64,000 nucleotides of DNA from Candidatus Latescibacterota bacterium (GCA_022823465.1 JAJEHX010000001.1:50329-114328), one strand, 5' to 3'; counted from the stretch's first letter, positions 28,835 to 37,695 are shown. Translations and numbers: made by a program. Notes: generated by a model not told the origin, from the sequence alone.

Positions 28835-29632
28835 ATGAGCCGGATTGGTTTCGTCGCGGTGTTATACGCGGTCTGGATATCAAGCGCGTGCAGCACCCAG
28901 GAGATCGGATTTGAGCGCGATGGGCAGGACCATACCGTTGAGCGCGACGGGAGGGACTATATCGAAGATGATCGGCAAAGATTCGAGGTGAACCCTGGTG
29001 GTATATTGACGGTCGATGCCGAATTGGGGGCAATTCGTATCAGAAGTTCGAACAATGATGAAGTAGATGTCCTGGTGAGAAAACGATTACGGACAACCGA
29101 TGCCGACGAAGCTCGTAAAGCCTTCCGAAATGTCGAAATCGTTTTCAATCAGACGGATACCGGGGTACGAATCGAGGTCGAACAAATAGACGACAATGCG
29201 TCGCGAGGGTTCTGGCAGGACAGAGTGTTTAGATGGTTCCGGCAGGGCAGTATTCGCCAGGACGGAGTCCGCGTGGAAATCGACGTTATGGTTCCCCTGG
29301 AATTCAACTTGGACCTCATTACTGTCATTGATGATATCCAGACAGGGAAAATCGTAGGGAGCGTGACGGTCAAGACCCTTACCGGGGATATTTCTACCGG
29401 ATCCACCGAAGGCGTCTTAAGCACAAGAACGAACAGTGGGAACATCGAGACTGGTCGTACAGTAGGCGATTTGCACGCCAAGTCCCTGACCGGGAACATC
29501 AAGATCGGCTCCGTGGATGGCGACGCGACGATCCGTACGAACTCTGGAGATATCCAAATCGGTTATGTGCAAGGGAAACTGAAATCCACGACTCTGAGCG
29601 GCAACGTCAGAAGAAAGTACCATGCACGGTAA
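28835..29632 (+). CDS. DUF4097-like beta-solenoid protein, array member 1
   Basis: A 265-residue exported protein. The signal region MSRIGFVAVLYAVWISSAC ends in a possible lipobox cysteine. Then comes a domain opening with VNPGGILTVDAELGAIRIRS, and a C-terminal ladder of 18-residue repeats built on T-x-[ST]-G-[DN]-I, five copies from about residue 180. Such repeats form a right-handed beta-helix and mark the DUF4097/adhesin-like group of unknown function. GGAGGAGG precedes the ATG. It is the first of four tandem paralogues and the most divergent, with alternating TLTG and TNSG units. Confidence 0.85.
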   Translation: MSRIGFVAVLYAVWISSACSTQEIGFERDGQDHTVERDGRDYIEDDRQRFEVNPGGILTVDAELGAIRIRSSNNDEVDVLVRKRLRTTDADEARKAFRNVEIVFNQTDTGVRIEVEQIDDNASRGFWQDRVFRWFRQGSIRQDGVRVEIDVMVPLEFNLDLITVIDDIQTGKIVGSVTVKTLTGDISTGSTEGVLSTRTNSGNIETGRTVGDLHAKSLTGNIKIGSVDGDATIRTNSGDIQIGYVQGKLKSTTLSGNVRRKYHAR

Positions 29633-29748
29633 CGTCGTTGCCAGTAAGGCAGGAGGAATTGTTGCGGTCTGTTCGACGCGTAATGGCCGTCTTGGCAAAG
29701 TAAACGAAGCCTGCCCCCAATGCATCGGGAGTCCAGGCAGAGGAAGCA

Positions 29749-29827
29749 ATGAATTAACAAATCTATTGGCGTTAGTTTGGCGTGCGCCGTCGTAACAGGC
29801 CTTTGCAGCGCACAGGAGGTTACACTC
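29749..29827 (+). other. Out-of-frame signal-peptide segment of array member 2
   Basis: An ATG at 29749 behind AGGA runs into a stop after two codons. Dropping one base from the run at 29751-29755 joins this ATG to INKSIGVSLACAVVTGLCSA, a perfect signal peptide in frame with the gene downstream and similar to the MKSIW starts of members 3 and 4. It is a one-base frameshift, a non-ATG start (ATT at 29753), or a sequencing error. Confidence 0.6.
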
Positions 29828-30622
29828 ATGGCGGAAGACCGGGAACACATGGAGCGCATAGAAGAACAGTTCAGCGTTGAGCCGGGAGGTACGCTGAAAA
29901 TCGATGCCGACCTGGGCGGCATACGCATCGAGACCTGGGACGAGCACAAAGTGGACGTGCTCGTGGAGAAGTGGATCGCGGGCTATTCGGAAGCAAAGGC
30001 CCGCCGGGAACTAGAAGACGTGGAAGTGGAGGTTTCGCAACACGCGAACGATGTACGGATCGAGGTCAACAAGCCCGGATGGTTCAAGAGGAACAGGGTC
30101 AGGGTGAAAATGACCGTGCGTGTGCCCGGCTCCTTTAACCTGGATCTAAAGACCGCCGGGGGAGACATCGAAGTGGCCGATTTGCAAGGCAACGTAAAGG
30201 CCGGGACCGCCGGAGGCGATATAGAAATAGGTATTATCACGGAAGGTGACGTCAAAGCCAGCACCGCTGGCGGGGATATCCAGGTACGAGGCGGCGGCAG
30301 GGAAACGGCGTTGTCGACGACGGGCGGTAACATCACGGTCGATCGCGCGGAGGGAGGTGTGACGGCCAGGACGACGGGTGGCAACATCGAGATCGGTGAT
30401 ATCGGTGGAGACGTCGACACGAAGTCGACGGGCGGCAACATCGGGATCGGAAGAGTCCAGGGGAGTGTTACCGCGAAGACGACGGGTGGGAACGTAGAAA
30501 TCGGGCCTATCCTCGGCAATGTCGACGCGAAGACGGTTGGCGGAAACATCGAGATCGATGACGTGCAGGGTACGGTGAACACCAATGCGGTGGGTGGACG
30601 CGTTACGGTCGGCGTCCAGTAA
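29828..30622 (+). CDS. DUF4097-like beta-solenoid protein, array member 2
   Basis: The intact frame encodes 264 residues from the ATG at 29828, which has a perfect AGGAGG 8 bases upstream. It starts with MAEDREHMERIEEQFSVEPG, has the DADLGGIRIETWDEHKVDVLVEK core and carries seven to eight T-[AT]-G-G-[DN]-I repeats of about 18 residues. The frame is open further upstream through GLCSAQEVTL, which matches the signal-peptide end of member 4. The native start probably lies at 29749-29753, separated by a one-base shift. As written, the protein would lack an export signal. Confidence 0.75.
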   Translation: MAEDREHMERIEEQFSVEPGGTLKIDADLGGIRIETWDEHKVDVLVEKWIAGYSEAKARRELEDVEVEVSQHANDVRIEVNKPGWFKRNRVRVKMTVRVPGSFNLDLKTAGGDIEVADLQGNVKAGTAGGDIEIGIITEGDVKASTAGGDIQVRGGGRETALSTTGGNITVDRAEGGVTARTTGGNIEIGDIGGDVDTKSTGGNIGIGRVQGSVTAKTTGGNVEIGPILGNVDAKTVGGNIEIDDVQGTVNTNAVGGRVTVGVQ

Positions 30623-30760
30623 AGCCGCGCATCGCGGTCAATCAGCCGCGGTCCTGCGAAGACGCAGTCGAGTGAAGACGCAACCTTTAAGTCACCACGG
30701 AAGTCTCAATCACATAACCGGCAGATGTCTTCGATACACAACCGTGGGAGCTCAAATAAC

Positions 30761-31534
30761 ATGAAGTCGATATGGGTCACAGTGGTTGCGTGTGTGTGTA
30801 TTTCTCCAGTTCTTGTTTCCGGTGCGCAGGCAACCGGGATTATAAAGGACGGGCAGGGCGGACCGGGATACACGGAAACCATTGAAGAGACGCTTGCCGC
30901 GGACCCGGGCGGCAAACTGAGCATTGATGCCGACCTCGGATCCGTCCGGATCGAGACCTCGACGAGCAACACCGTGGAGGTCCTCGTGGAAAAGCGTCTG
31001 AAGGAGGGCACGGAAGACCAGGCTCGTCGCGCCTTCGAAGACGTGGACGTGAAAATCGAACGGCAGGACGGCGGCGTACGCATCCGGGTCGACAAGAAAC
31101 GATGGATCAAGCGCAACAGGGTATCCGTGATGATGAAAGTGCGGGTCCCGGAATCGTTTGATCTTAAAATCGACACGATGGGCGGAAGTATCGATATCGA
31201 GGATCTGGCCGGCGAAATCCTGGCTGAGACCGCGGGCGGCAATGTCACGGTCGGTAACACGAAGGGTGACGTGACCGCCAGGACCCTGGGCGGAAGCGTC
31301 CGTGTCGGACACGCCGATGGCGACGTCGAGGCCAGGACGATGGGCGGCAATATCGACATAGGCGACGTGAAGGGCGACGTGCAGGCCAAGACCCTGGGCG
31401 GAAGCGTCCGCGTCGGACACGCCGAGGGCGATGTCGAGGCCAGGACGATGGGCGGCAACATCAAAATAGACAGCGCGGTGGGCGACGTGTCGACCTGGAC
31501 CCTGGGTGGAAAGGTCAGGATCGGTTCCACGTAG
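30761..31534 (+). CDS. DUF4097-like beta-solenoid protein, array member 3
   Basis: A 257-residue exported protein with signal peptide MKSIWVTVVACVCISPVLVS. The core DADLGSVRIETSTSNTVEVL is followed by seven repeats of 17-18 residues that alternate T-M-G-G and T-L-G-G, so the real unit here is a 36-residue pair. Two copies of that pair are almost identical in DNA (108-base period from 31283), a recent internal duplication. I start at the ATG at 30761, with GGAG 10 bases upstream. No anchor other than the signal peptide is visible. Confidence 0.87.
   Translation: MKSIWVTVVACVCISPVLVSGAQATGIIKDGQGGPGYTETIEETLAADPGGKLSIDADLGSVRIETSTSNTVEVLVEKRLKEGTEDQARRAFEDVDVKIERQDGGVRIRVDKKRWIKRNRVSVMMKVRVPESFDLKIDTMGGSIDIEDLAGEILAETAGGNVTVGNTKGDVTARTLGGSVRVGHADGDVEARTMGGNIDIGDVKGDVQAKTLGGSVRVGHAEGDVEARTMGGNIKIDSAVGDVSTWTLGGKVRIGST
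31283..31465 (+). repeat. 108-base tandem duplication inside array member 3
   Basis: The segment starting ACCCTGGGCGGAAGCGTCCG at 31283 recurs at 31391 with only a few silent or conservative changes over about 75 bases. The offset is exactly 108 bases (36 codons), so the solenoid grew by two rungs without a frame change. Confidence 0.85.
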
Positions 31535-31588
31535 CGCGAAGTCGACAGGAGCTTTGATTCATTTGATTCAGGAGGTAAGGAGAAAAAC

Positions 31589-32869
31589 ATGAAATCGATA
31601 TGGACCCTCGCAACTGCCGGTTTGTTCATGGCCTCGGCATATGCATGCCAAGCACAGGAGATCACATTTATGCGGGACGGACTGAACTTAAAAGAACGAA
31701 CCCATCAGAATTACACGGTGGATGGCGCCGGCACGTTGACTGTAGACGCCGACTTCGGTTCGATCCGGATCGAAAGCTGGCCGAACGATGAAGTGGACGT
31801 CGAGGTGGAAAAACGCAGGACGGGAGTCAGCGAAGACAGTGCCCGCGAAGCCTTCGACGACGTTGCCGTGGATCTTTCACAACGGGAGAACGACGTCGAC
31901 GTCCGGATCGACCGGAAAAGCCGTTTCGGTTCGGACAGGGTATCGGTGGATATACGGGTCAGGGTACCGGAATCGTACAGCCTGGACCTCAAGACCTCGG
32001 GCGGTGATATCGATATCGGGGACTTGAAGGGTGACGTGCTTGCCCGCACATCGGGCGGCGATATCAACGTCGGTAATGTAGCGGAAGCGCTGCTCCGGGT
32101 GCACACGTCAGGAGGCGATGTGACCGTCAAGGGGGGCGGCAGGGATACGAAGGTGTCCACCTCCGGTGGGGATATCGAGATCCGGGACGCCCGGGGCGCG
32201 GTAGATGCAAACACCTCGGGCGGTGATATCACGATCGGCGGAACGACAGGCGAAGTGACGGCGAAGACCTCGGGCGGCGATATCGAAATCGAGCACGCCA
32301 GCGGAAGCACAGAGGCGATTACATCGGGTGGTGACATAAGGATAGGCCGCACCACGGGGCCCGTGACGGCGAAGACCTCGGGTGGCGATATCACGATCGA
32401 GCGTACCAATGGCGAGGTGGATGTTCATACCTCTGGCGGCGATGTCACCATCGACAGCGCTGAAGGAAGCCTGAAGGCGGGCACCTCTGGCGGCGATATC
32501 ACAATCAGCAATGCGACGGGCGGCGGTGTAACGGCGAGAACGTCGGGTGGCGATATCGAAGCCCGTTTGACGACGACCGTAAGCGCACTGGAAGAAGACT
32601 GGTCACTGCAATCGTCCGGTGGGGAACTGACCATCCGCATTCCCGAGAATCTGCCGGCCACGCTTGAAGCGGAAATCCATCTCGAGCGGTCCTGGTCCGG
32701 ACGCGACCAGGAATACCAGATCGACTCGGATTTCGACCTGGACGAACGGGAAGACAGCGGGCGGAACCGGAGGACGATCAGGGCCACCGGCGATATCAAC
32801 GGGGGCGGTAATCTCATCAGGCTCGAAACCCGTGGCGGCGACATTCAGATTCGTAAGGTGGCTTCCTGA
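31589..32869 (+). CDS. DUF4097-like beta-solenoid protein, array member 4 (longest)
   Basis: A 426-residue exported protein with signal peptide MKSIWTLATAGLFMASAYAC. After the DADFGSIRIESWPNDEVDVE core come eleven repeats of T-S-G-G-D-[IV] with an 18-residue period (about residues 140-330). A non-repeat C-terminal domain follows, with LQSSGGELTIRIPENLPATL, ending in TRGGDIQIRK. AGGAGG and AAGGAG precede the ATG. The very regular ladder predicts a beta-helix of about eleven rungs. Function unknown; cell-surface binding or scaffolding is inference. Confidence 0.88.
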   Translation: MKSIWTLATAGLFMASAYACQAQEITFMRDGLNLKERTHQNYTVDGAGTLTVDADFGSIRIESWPNDEVDVEVEKRRTGVSEDSAREAFDDVAVDLSQRENDVDVRIDRKSRFGSDRVSVDIRVRVPESYSLDLKTSGGDIDIGDLKGDVLARTSGGDINVGNVAEALLRVHTSGGDVTVKGGGRDTKVSTSGGDIEIRDARGAVDANTSGGDITIGGTTGEVTAKTSGGDIEIEHASGSTEAITSGGDIRIGRTTGPVTAKTSGGDITIERTNGEVDVHTSGGDVTIDSAEGSLKAGTSGGDITISNATGGGVTARTSGGDIEARLTTTVSALEEDWSLQSSGGELTIRIPENLPATLEAEIHLERSWSGRDQEYQIDSDFDLDEREDSGRNRRTIRATGDINGGGNLIRLETRGGDIQIRKVAS

Positions 32870-32895
32870 GCCCTTGCCGGATGCAGCAATTCGGA

Positions 32896-33855
32896 TCAGG
32901 CCGCGCCCAGATACCCGGCGAGTTGCGTGGGCATGATGTTGCCGCCGCTGAGCAGCGTCACGACCTTCTTTCCTTCCAGCGAAACGATGCCGTTCAACAG
33001 GGCGGCGACGCCCACCGCGCCCCCCGGTTCGACCACAAGCTTTGTCGTGCCGATCAGGTACTTTACCGCGTCTATAGCCTGCTTGTCTGAAACCAGCACC
33101 ATCTCGTCCACGTAGGCCATGACGTGTTCGAAGGTGAGGTCGCCCGGGCGGGGCGCCACGAGCGAGTCGCAGACCGTATTCGGTTCCGGCACCTCGCAGA
33201 TTTCCTTCTTCAGAAAAGACTGGTACACGGCCTGAGATCCCTCGGGTTGGACTCCGATCACCTTGACGGCGGGATTCAGCGTTTTCACGGCCGTGGCGAT
33301 CCCGCCGATCAGGCCGCCGCTGCTCACGGGAACGATCACCGCTTCCAGGTCCGGCGCCTGCGCCATGATTTCAGCGCCGATACTGCCGTGGCCCCGTATG
33401 ACGTTCTCGTCCTCCCACGTATTGATCGCGGTGATCCCGCGCTCCCTGCCCAACCGGTCCAGCATGTCCCACCGGGCCTGGTTGTGGTTCTCGCACAGCA
33501 CCGCCTCTGCGCCGTAGTCCTTCGTGCGCTGGACCTTGTACGGCGAGGTCTTTTCCATCATCACGATGGCGGTCGGAATACCAAGAAGCGTACCCATGTA
33601 GGCGAAGGCCGTCGCGAAGTTTCCTGAGGAAGAGATCGCGGCGCCTTTCTTCTTCTGGCCCTCTGAAAGGCGGTTCAGGATGGTATAGGCCGCGCGCGTC
33701 TTGTAAGATCCGGTCACCTGGAGGTTCTCCGCCTTCAGCCAGACGTCCGCGCCGGTATGGTCGGAAATCGCGCCCGACCCCAGGACGGGCGTATACACGA
33801 TCTCCGGCGGCAGTTCCGCTCTCGCCTGTTCGATTTCTTCGAATGTGATCAGCAT
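32896..33855 (-). CDS. Threonine/serine dehydratase-like PLP enzyme
   Basis: A 319-residue fold-type II pyridoxal-phosphate enzyme. The PLP lysine is in LQVTGSYKTRAAY, the asparagine loop is SSSGNFATAFAY, and the phosphate-binding glycines are PVSSGGLIGGIA. VSDKQAIDAVKYL and LLSGGNIMPTQL complete the catalytic domain. There is no C-terminal regulatory (ACT-like) domain, so it resembles catabolic threonine ammonia-lyases or serine racemases rather than biosynthetic IlvA. The ATG at 33855 begins the conserved part. It converges on the solenoid array, with 26 bases between the ends. Confidence 0.87.
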   Translation of the reverse strand: MLITFEEIEQARAELPPEIVYTPVLGSGAISDHTGADVWLKAENLQVTGSYKTRAAYTILNRLSEGQKKKGAAISSSGNFATAFAYMGTLLGIPTAIVMMEKTSPYKVQRTKDYGAEAVLCENHNQARWDMLDRLGRERGITAINTWEDENVIRGHGSIGAEIMAQAPDLEAVIVPVSSGGLIGGIATAVKTLNPAVKVIGVQPEGSQAVYQSFLKKEICEVPEPNTVCDSLVAPRPGDLTFEHVMAYVDEMVLVSDKQAIDAVKYLIGTTKLVVEPGGAVGVAALLNGIVSLEGKKVVTLLSGGNIMPTQLAGYLGAA

Positions 33856-34011
33856 GGCTTTCCGGTCTGATCTCAACAAACTTGATGGTGATATTGTGGA
33901 CTGATCATCGTTTGCGGACTGGTGATCCGCCTGTTTCCCTCTTCACAATCTGTTCTTCGCAGACACGGCGTCAAGCGATTTCAACTTCAATAGCGCGCAG
34001 GATTTCCGACC

Positions 34012-34052
34012 CCGGGTTGTCAAAGAAAAAACGGCTATTCTGGACAACCCGG
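34012..34052. promoter_or_regulatory. Inverted repeat overlapping a -35 box (possible operator)
   Basis: CCGGGTTGTC (34012-34021) and GACAACCCGG (34043-34052) are perfect 10-base reverse complements 21 bases apart. The right arm covers part of the -35 element TGGACA at 34041-34046. Centre-to-centre distance is 31 bases, about three helical turns, as expected for a dimer or looped regulator. No regulator gene is adjacent. Confidence 0.5.
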
Positions 34053-34069
34053 CCATGAATGCCTATATT
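34041..34069 (+). promoter_or_regulatory. Putative promoter of the DUF5916 gene
   Basis: TGGACA (34041-34046) and TATATT (34064-34069) match the sigma-70 consensus at five of six positions each, with a 17-base spacer. The ATG lies about 120 bases beyond the expected start point. Confidence 0.65.
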
Positions 34070-34194
34070 CCGCCCGCCGTGAAATCGAAGCGTATCACTT
34101 GAAGGATTAGCTAGGCTTGATTGTAAATTATAAGATGGACGAGATCGTAAACATCAGTTGGATTTCAATGCGTCACCCGATGTTGGAGGATTAA

Positions 34195-36759
34195 ATGTCT
34201 TTTCGCGCGTCCGCCCGGATACCTGGCGGTTTGATTTCCTTTTTAGCCGGTATTCTTCTGTTCTTTGGTACTGCCCAGGCCCAGTCCCGGCAAAACGAGG
34301 CCGCGCTGGAAACAGGCATGCCGAAAACGCTGGCTGCGATCTCGGAAGAAACCGAACGGACCTCGGACCCGCGACCTTTCAGCGTTCCCCTTCCCGTCTC
34401 GAACACGCCCTTCGATTACCGTAATCTCGATCCTGCCGATTATATGCTGGAGGCTAACCGGGTGACTTCTGCAATCAAGGTGGACGGCCATCTGGATGAG
34501 ATCGAATGGCAGCAGGCGGATGTCGCCGGCGATTTTTTCCAGCTCGAGCCGGTAGAGGGCGCCCCGGCAACTCATCCAACCGAAGTCCGGGTGCTTTATG
34601 ACGACAAGAACCTTTACATAGGATTTGTCTGTTTCGATCCCAATCCGGAGCATATCATGGCCCCGGACATGCAACGGGACACCCGGATGAGTTTCTCCAA
34701 CGACATGGTAACGGTCGTTATCGCATCCCTCGACCATTACCGCGAAGCCTTCGAATTCCAGACCAATCCCAACGGCGCCCGGGCCGACTCCTTCGTCAGT
34801 TCCGAAGGCAATACCTCGGACCGTGACTGGAACGGGTTGTGGAACGCGGCGAGCCAGGTATACGATTACGGTTGGTCGGCCGAATACGTGATCCCCTTTC
34901 ACACGCTGCGGTTTCCCCGGCGCCAGAATCAGACTTGGGGCATTAACTTCGGACGTCGTATCCAGCGCAGCAGGGAGGAATCCTACTGGGTTCCCCTGAG
35001 CCTCAGGGACGGTGATCAGGCATTGTATCGCTTCGGCAAGGGCGGCCGCCTGACGGCGCTGACTGATATTACGCCGGGCGGCCGTGTACAGGCGACTCCC
35101 TTCACCGTGCTTGGCGCCCAGTCCTCCCGGTTTACCGAATCCGCCCCGACGCCCGCCCGCCCGATCGCCGCGACAGACCTCGACAATGGCATGCAGAGGA
35201 GTCTGGGCGGCGACCTCAAGGTCAGCGTAACATCCGGGATAACCCTGAATGCCACGGTTAACCCCGATTTCGCCCAGGTGGAAGCGGACGACGAGGTCGT
35301 GAACCTATCCCGGTTCGAATTCCAGTTCACCGAAAAGCGTCCGTTCTTCCTGGAGCGCAGCGATATCTTCACCCTTAACCAGCGGCCGCAGCGGCGTGGA
35401 CCGCAACGCCGCGGCGGCGACCTGACGCCCCAATTGTTCTTCAGCCGGCGCGTCGGACGACAGTTGCCGGATGGACAGTCCGTCCCCATCGACCTCGGCA
35501 TGCGCCTTACAGGCAAGGTCGGACACACGACGATCGGGTTCCTGAACGTTCAGACCCGGGAGACCGAGTACGAAGACGACGGGGAAAAGAAGACGGAACC
35601 GCTGACCAACTGGCAGGCCCTGCGTCTCGCGCGGGACTTCGGGTCACGGTCGAGCGTGGGTATGATGGCTACCTTCAAGGAGCCGAATCCCCGGTTCGAC
35701 GACCGTATCGGGATGGCCATACCCCGATACGCGGAATCGGACTACAACCGGGTGTTGGGTTTCGACCTGAACCTGGCGTCGCAGAGGACGAATCACCGGG
35801 GACAGATAACCTTCGCCAAGAGCTGGACCGATACGTTGAGCACCAGCAACCAGGACTGGACCTTCCGGATTATCGAGCGGTGGCAGAACCGGTGGCTTAT
35901 GTACGGGATTTCCTACCTGGACATCGGCGAGGACTTCATCGCCCAGTCCGGCCTGGTCCGGGACGAAGGCCTGCAGCGGTTGGGGGGTGGTTTAACGGTC
36001 AACAAATTTCTCCGCCGGTTTGGCATTCGGCGGATCAGCGGGGGATTCCGAAGCAATTACGTGACCCGGAAGAACACGGGCTTCTCTGATGCCGATTCCT
36101 GGTCCTTCCAGCCCAACATGTTCCTGGAACTGGAACGGGGATTGTGGATTTCCGCGTCATATGACATGAACTTCGATACCCTCAGCAAGACGACGCGTAT
36201 AGCCGGCGTACATTTTCCCGAAGGATCTTATTCCTTCAACCAGGGCAGCTTTTTCCTCTTTACCGACAGCGGCCGGAAAGTCTCTCTCCGGGGGAGTGTC
36301 CGCTACGGTCGGTTTTACGGTGCCGACCTGCTCAGCCTTTCGAGCGAACTGTCCATTAAGCCGAATCCCCGTTTCGCGCTGGAACCAGGCATTACCCGCA
36401 GCCAGGTCGACCGGGGCAACCGCCTGGGACTGGAGGACGACGAATACGATCATCGCACGCAACTCATACCGAGTGTCCGGATGAGTTACGCCTTTACGCC
36501 GAACCTGTCGTTCTCCTCCTTCATCCAGTTAAACGCGGACCGGCAGCGGGAGATAGATGACTTCCACCTGAACACCGTTACCATGAATCTCCTCCTCGCC
36601 TACCGGTCGCCCTTCGGCCACTCCTTCTTCCTGGCCTTCAACCAGTTCCGCGACGACGACCTCGATACCGACGGCACCTTCGGAGTTTACGAACGGACGC
36701 CGCTCAGGCTGCGGGATCAGCAGCTCGTCGCCAAGGTATCTTACCTGCTGAATCTGTAG
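34195..36759 (+). CDS. DUF5916 outer-membrane protein with CBM9-like N-terminus
   Basis: An 854-residue exported protein. The signal peptide (LISFLAGILLFFGTAQAQ) is followed at about residues 85-210 by a CBM9-like beta-sandwich (SAIKVDGHLDEIEWQQAD, VRVLYDDKNLYIGFVCFDP). The rest is a long DUF5916 region with alternating aromatic beta-strands, expected to form an outer-membrane barrel, and PDFAQVEADDEVVNLSRFE is typical. It ends KVSYLLNL, a barrel-like C-terminus. GGAGG precedes the ATG. Members sit beside membrane peptidases and uptake genes; the molecular role is unknown. Confidence 0.87.
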   Translation: MSFRASARIPGGLISFLAGILLFFGTAQAQSRQNEAALETGMPKTLAAISEETERTSDPRPFSVPLPVSNTPFDYRNLDPADYMLEANRVTSAIKVDGHLDEIEWQQADVAGDFFQLEPVEGAPATHPTEVRVLYDDKNLYIGFVCFDPNPEHIMAPDMQRDTRMSFSNDMVTVVIASLDHYREAFEFQTNPNGARADSFVSSEGNTSDRDWNGLWNAASQVYDYGWSAEYVIPFHTLRFPRRQNQTWGINFGRRIQRSREESYWVPLSLRDGDQALYRFGKGGRLTALTDITPGGRVQATPFTVLGAQSSRFTESAPTPARPIAATDLDNGMQRSLGGDLKVSVTSGITLNATVNPDFAQVEADDEVVNLSRFEFQFTEKRPFFLERSDIFTLNQRPQRRGPQRRGGDLTPQLFFSRRVGRQLPDGQSVPIDLGMRLTGKVGHTTIGFLNVQTRETEYEDDGEKKTEPLTNWQALRLARDFGSRSSVGMMATFKEPNPRFDDRIGMAIPRYAESDYNRVLGFDLNLASQRTNHRGQITFAKSWTDTLSTSNQDWTFRIIERWQNRWLMYGISYLDIGEDFIAQSGLVRDEGLQRLGGGLTVNKFLRRFGIRRISGGFRSNYVTRKNTGFSDADSWSFQPNMFLELERGLWISASYDMNFDTLSKTTRIAGVHFPEGSYSFNQGSFFLFTDSGRKVSLRGSVRYGRFYGADLLSLSSELSIKPNPRFALEPGITRSQVDRGNRLGLEDDEYDHRTQLIPSVRMSYAFTPNLSFSSFIQLNADRQREIDDFHLNTVTMNLLLAYRSPFGHSFFLAFNQFRDDDLDTDGTFGVYERTPLRLRDQQLVAKVSYLLNL

Positions 36760-36789
36760 GTTGTTTCCGTACGCGCCGGGGAAACCTGG

Positions 36790-37695
36790 ATGAAGAACTT
36801 GCAGAAACCAATAGCCGTGGTGTTCGCGACGACGATCTGCCTGATCCTCGGATCAGTTGCCGAGGTGGCGGCTCAGGATCGGAGGAATTCAGGCTGGTAT
36901 ATTTCCGGTGGACTGGGCGGCAACCTGGTACATGGCCTGGACCAGTCGGGTTCGAATACGGAATCAACGTGCTATCCGACCAGCGCCTGCTACGATTTGG
37001 TGTTACGAGCGGATATACCCGGTTACCGGTGGCGTTACGATCCGTCTACCGACCGGGGTATGGGTTTCGATGCTGCCGTCGGGCGGGTGTTCGACCGTAC
37101 TCGCCTCGAAGTTTCATTCGCACAAAGAAGAAACAACGTCGACCAGGGGCCGCCGCTTGAGATAACTTACCTCGATGGCACGTCCGCGGGAACCAGTTCT
37201 TACGTTGGACTGGGCCTGGCGCAGGCTGCCGCCACGAATTTCTTCGAAGACCTGGTTACGCGAACGGTTTCTTTGAACGCCTACTACGATCTGCCCATCG
37301 GTCCGCAAAGGATCACGCCCTACGTGGGGGTGGGAACCGGTATCGCCTTCGTCGAACTGACCAGGATCTTCTTTTCGATCGAATACAGCGACCCCTCGGG
37401 AGAGGGCACGCTCTACGAACCGCCCCTGTCGTTTTATGACAGCAAGCAGGATACAAGGCTGTCGGATACGGTCTTCGCGGGGCACGTATACGCGGGAGCC
37501 GACTACAGTCTGGGCGACCGGACCGCCGTCGGCCTGAAGATGACCTACTCCAGGGTGGACGACGTCGAACACACCGGCACCTACGAGTATCATCCCTATT
37601 TCGAGACGGACCCTTCCTTCACGAACAAAAATACGTTCAGCGCCATGAACCACTGGTCCGTGACGCTGAACTTGCGTTTTATGTTCGGTAAATGA
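36790..37695 (+). CDS. Small outer-membrane beta-barrel protein
   Basis: A 301-residue exported protein. The signal peptide (PIAVVFATTICLILGSVAEVAAQ) is followed by GWYISGGLGGNLVHG and alternating hydrophobic strands such as ITPYVGVGTGIAFVELT and FAGHVYAGADYSLGDRTAVG, ending WSVTLNLRFMFGK. This is the pattern of an 8-stranded OmpA-like or opacity-type porin family, though it ends in lysine rather than the usual aromatic residue. GGGGAAA lies before the ATG, 30 bases after the DUF5916 stop, so the two are probably co-transcribed. A fossil of the same 3' end lies at 38638-38708. Confidence 0.8.
   Translation: MKNLQKPIAVVFATTICLILGSVAEVAAQDRRNSGWYISGGLGGNLVHGLDQSGSNTESTCYPTSACYDLVLRADIPGYRWRYDPSTDRGMGFDAAVGRVFDRTRLEVSFAQRRNNVDQGPPLEITYLDGTSAGTSSYVGLGLAQAAATNFFEDLVTRTVSLNAYYDLPIGPQRITPYVGVGTGIAFVELTRIFFSIEYSDPSGEGTLYEPPLSFYDSKQDTRLSDTVFAGHVYAGADYSLGDRTAVGLKMTYSRVDDVEHTGTYEYHPYFETDPSFTNKNTFSAMNHWSVTLNLRFMFGK

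Larger units (their letters stand above)
33856..34194. other. Divergent intergenic region, 339 bases
   Basis: It separates the dehydratase-like gene (minus) from the DUF5916 gene (plus). I see a plus-strand promoter (34041-34069), an inverted repeat overlapping its -35 box (34012-34052), and a Shine-Dalgarno GGAGG before 34195. The 5' leader of the DUF5916 gene would be about 120 bases and AT-rich. No additional gene is supported. Confidence 0.6.

Noticed and set aside
31980..32560. Regular DNA repeats that could suggest a CRISPR or satellite array
   Set aside because: The 54-base period is the codon image of the 18-residue TSGGD[IV] protein repeat, in frame and without spacers.
36940..36970. 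GGTTCGAAT resembling a tRNA T-loop
   Set aside because: It lies inside the outer-membrane barrel coding frame, and no acceptor stem or anticodon arm can be drawn around it.
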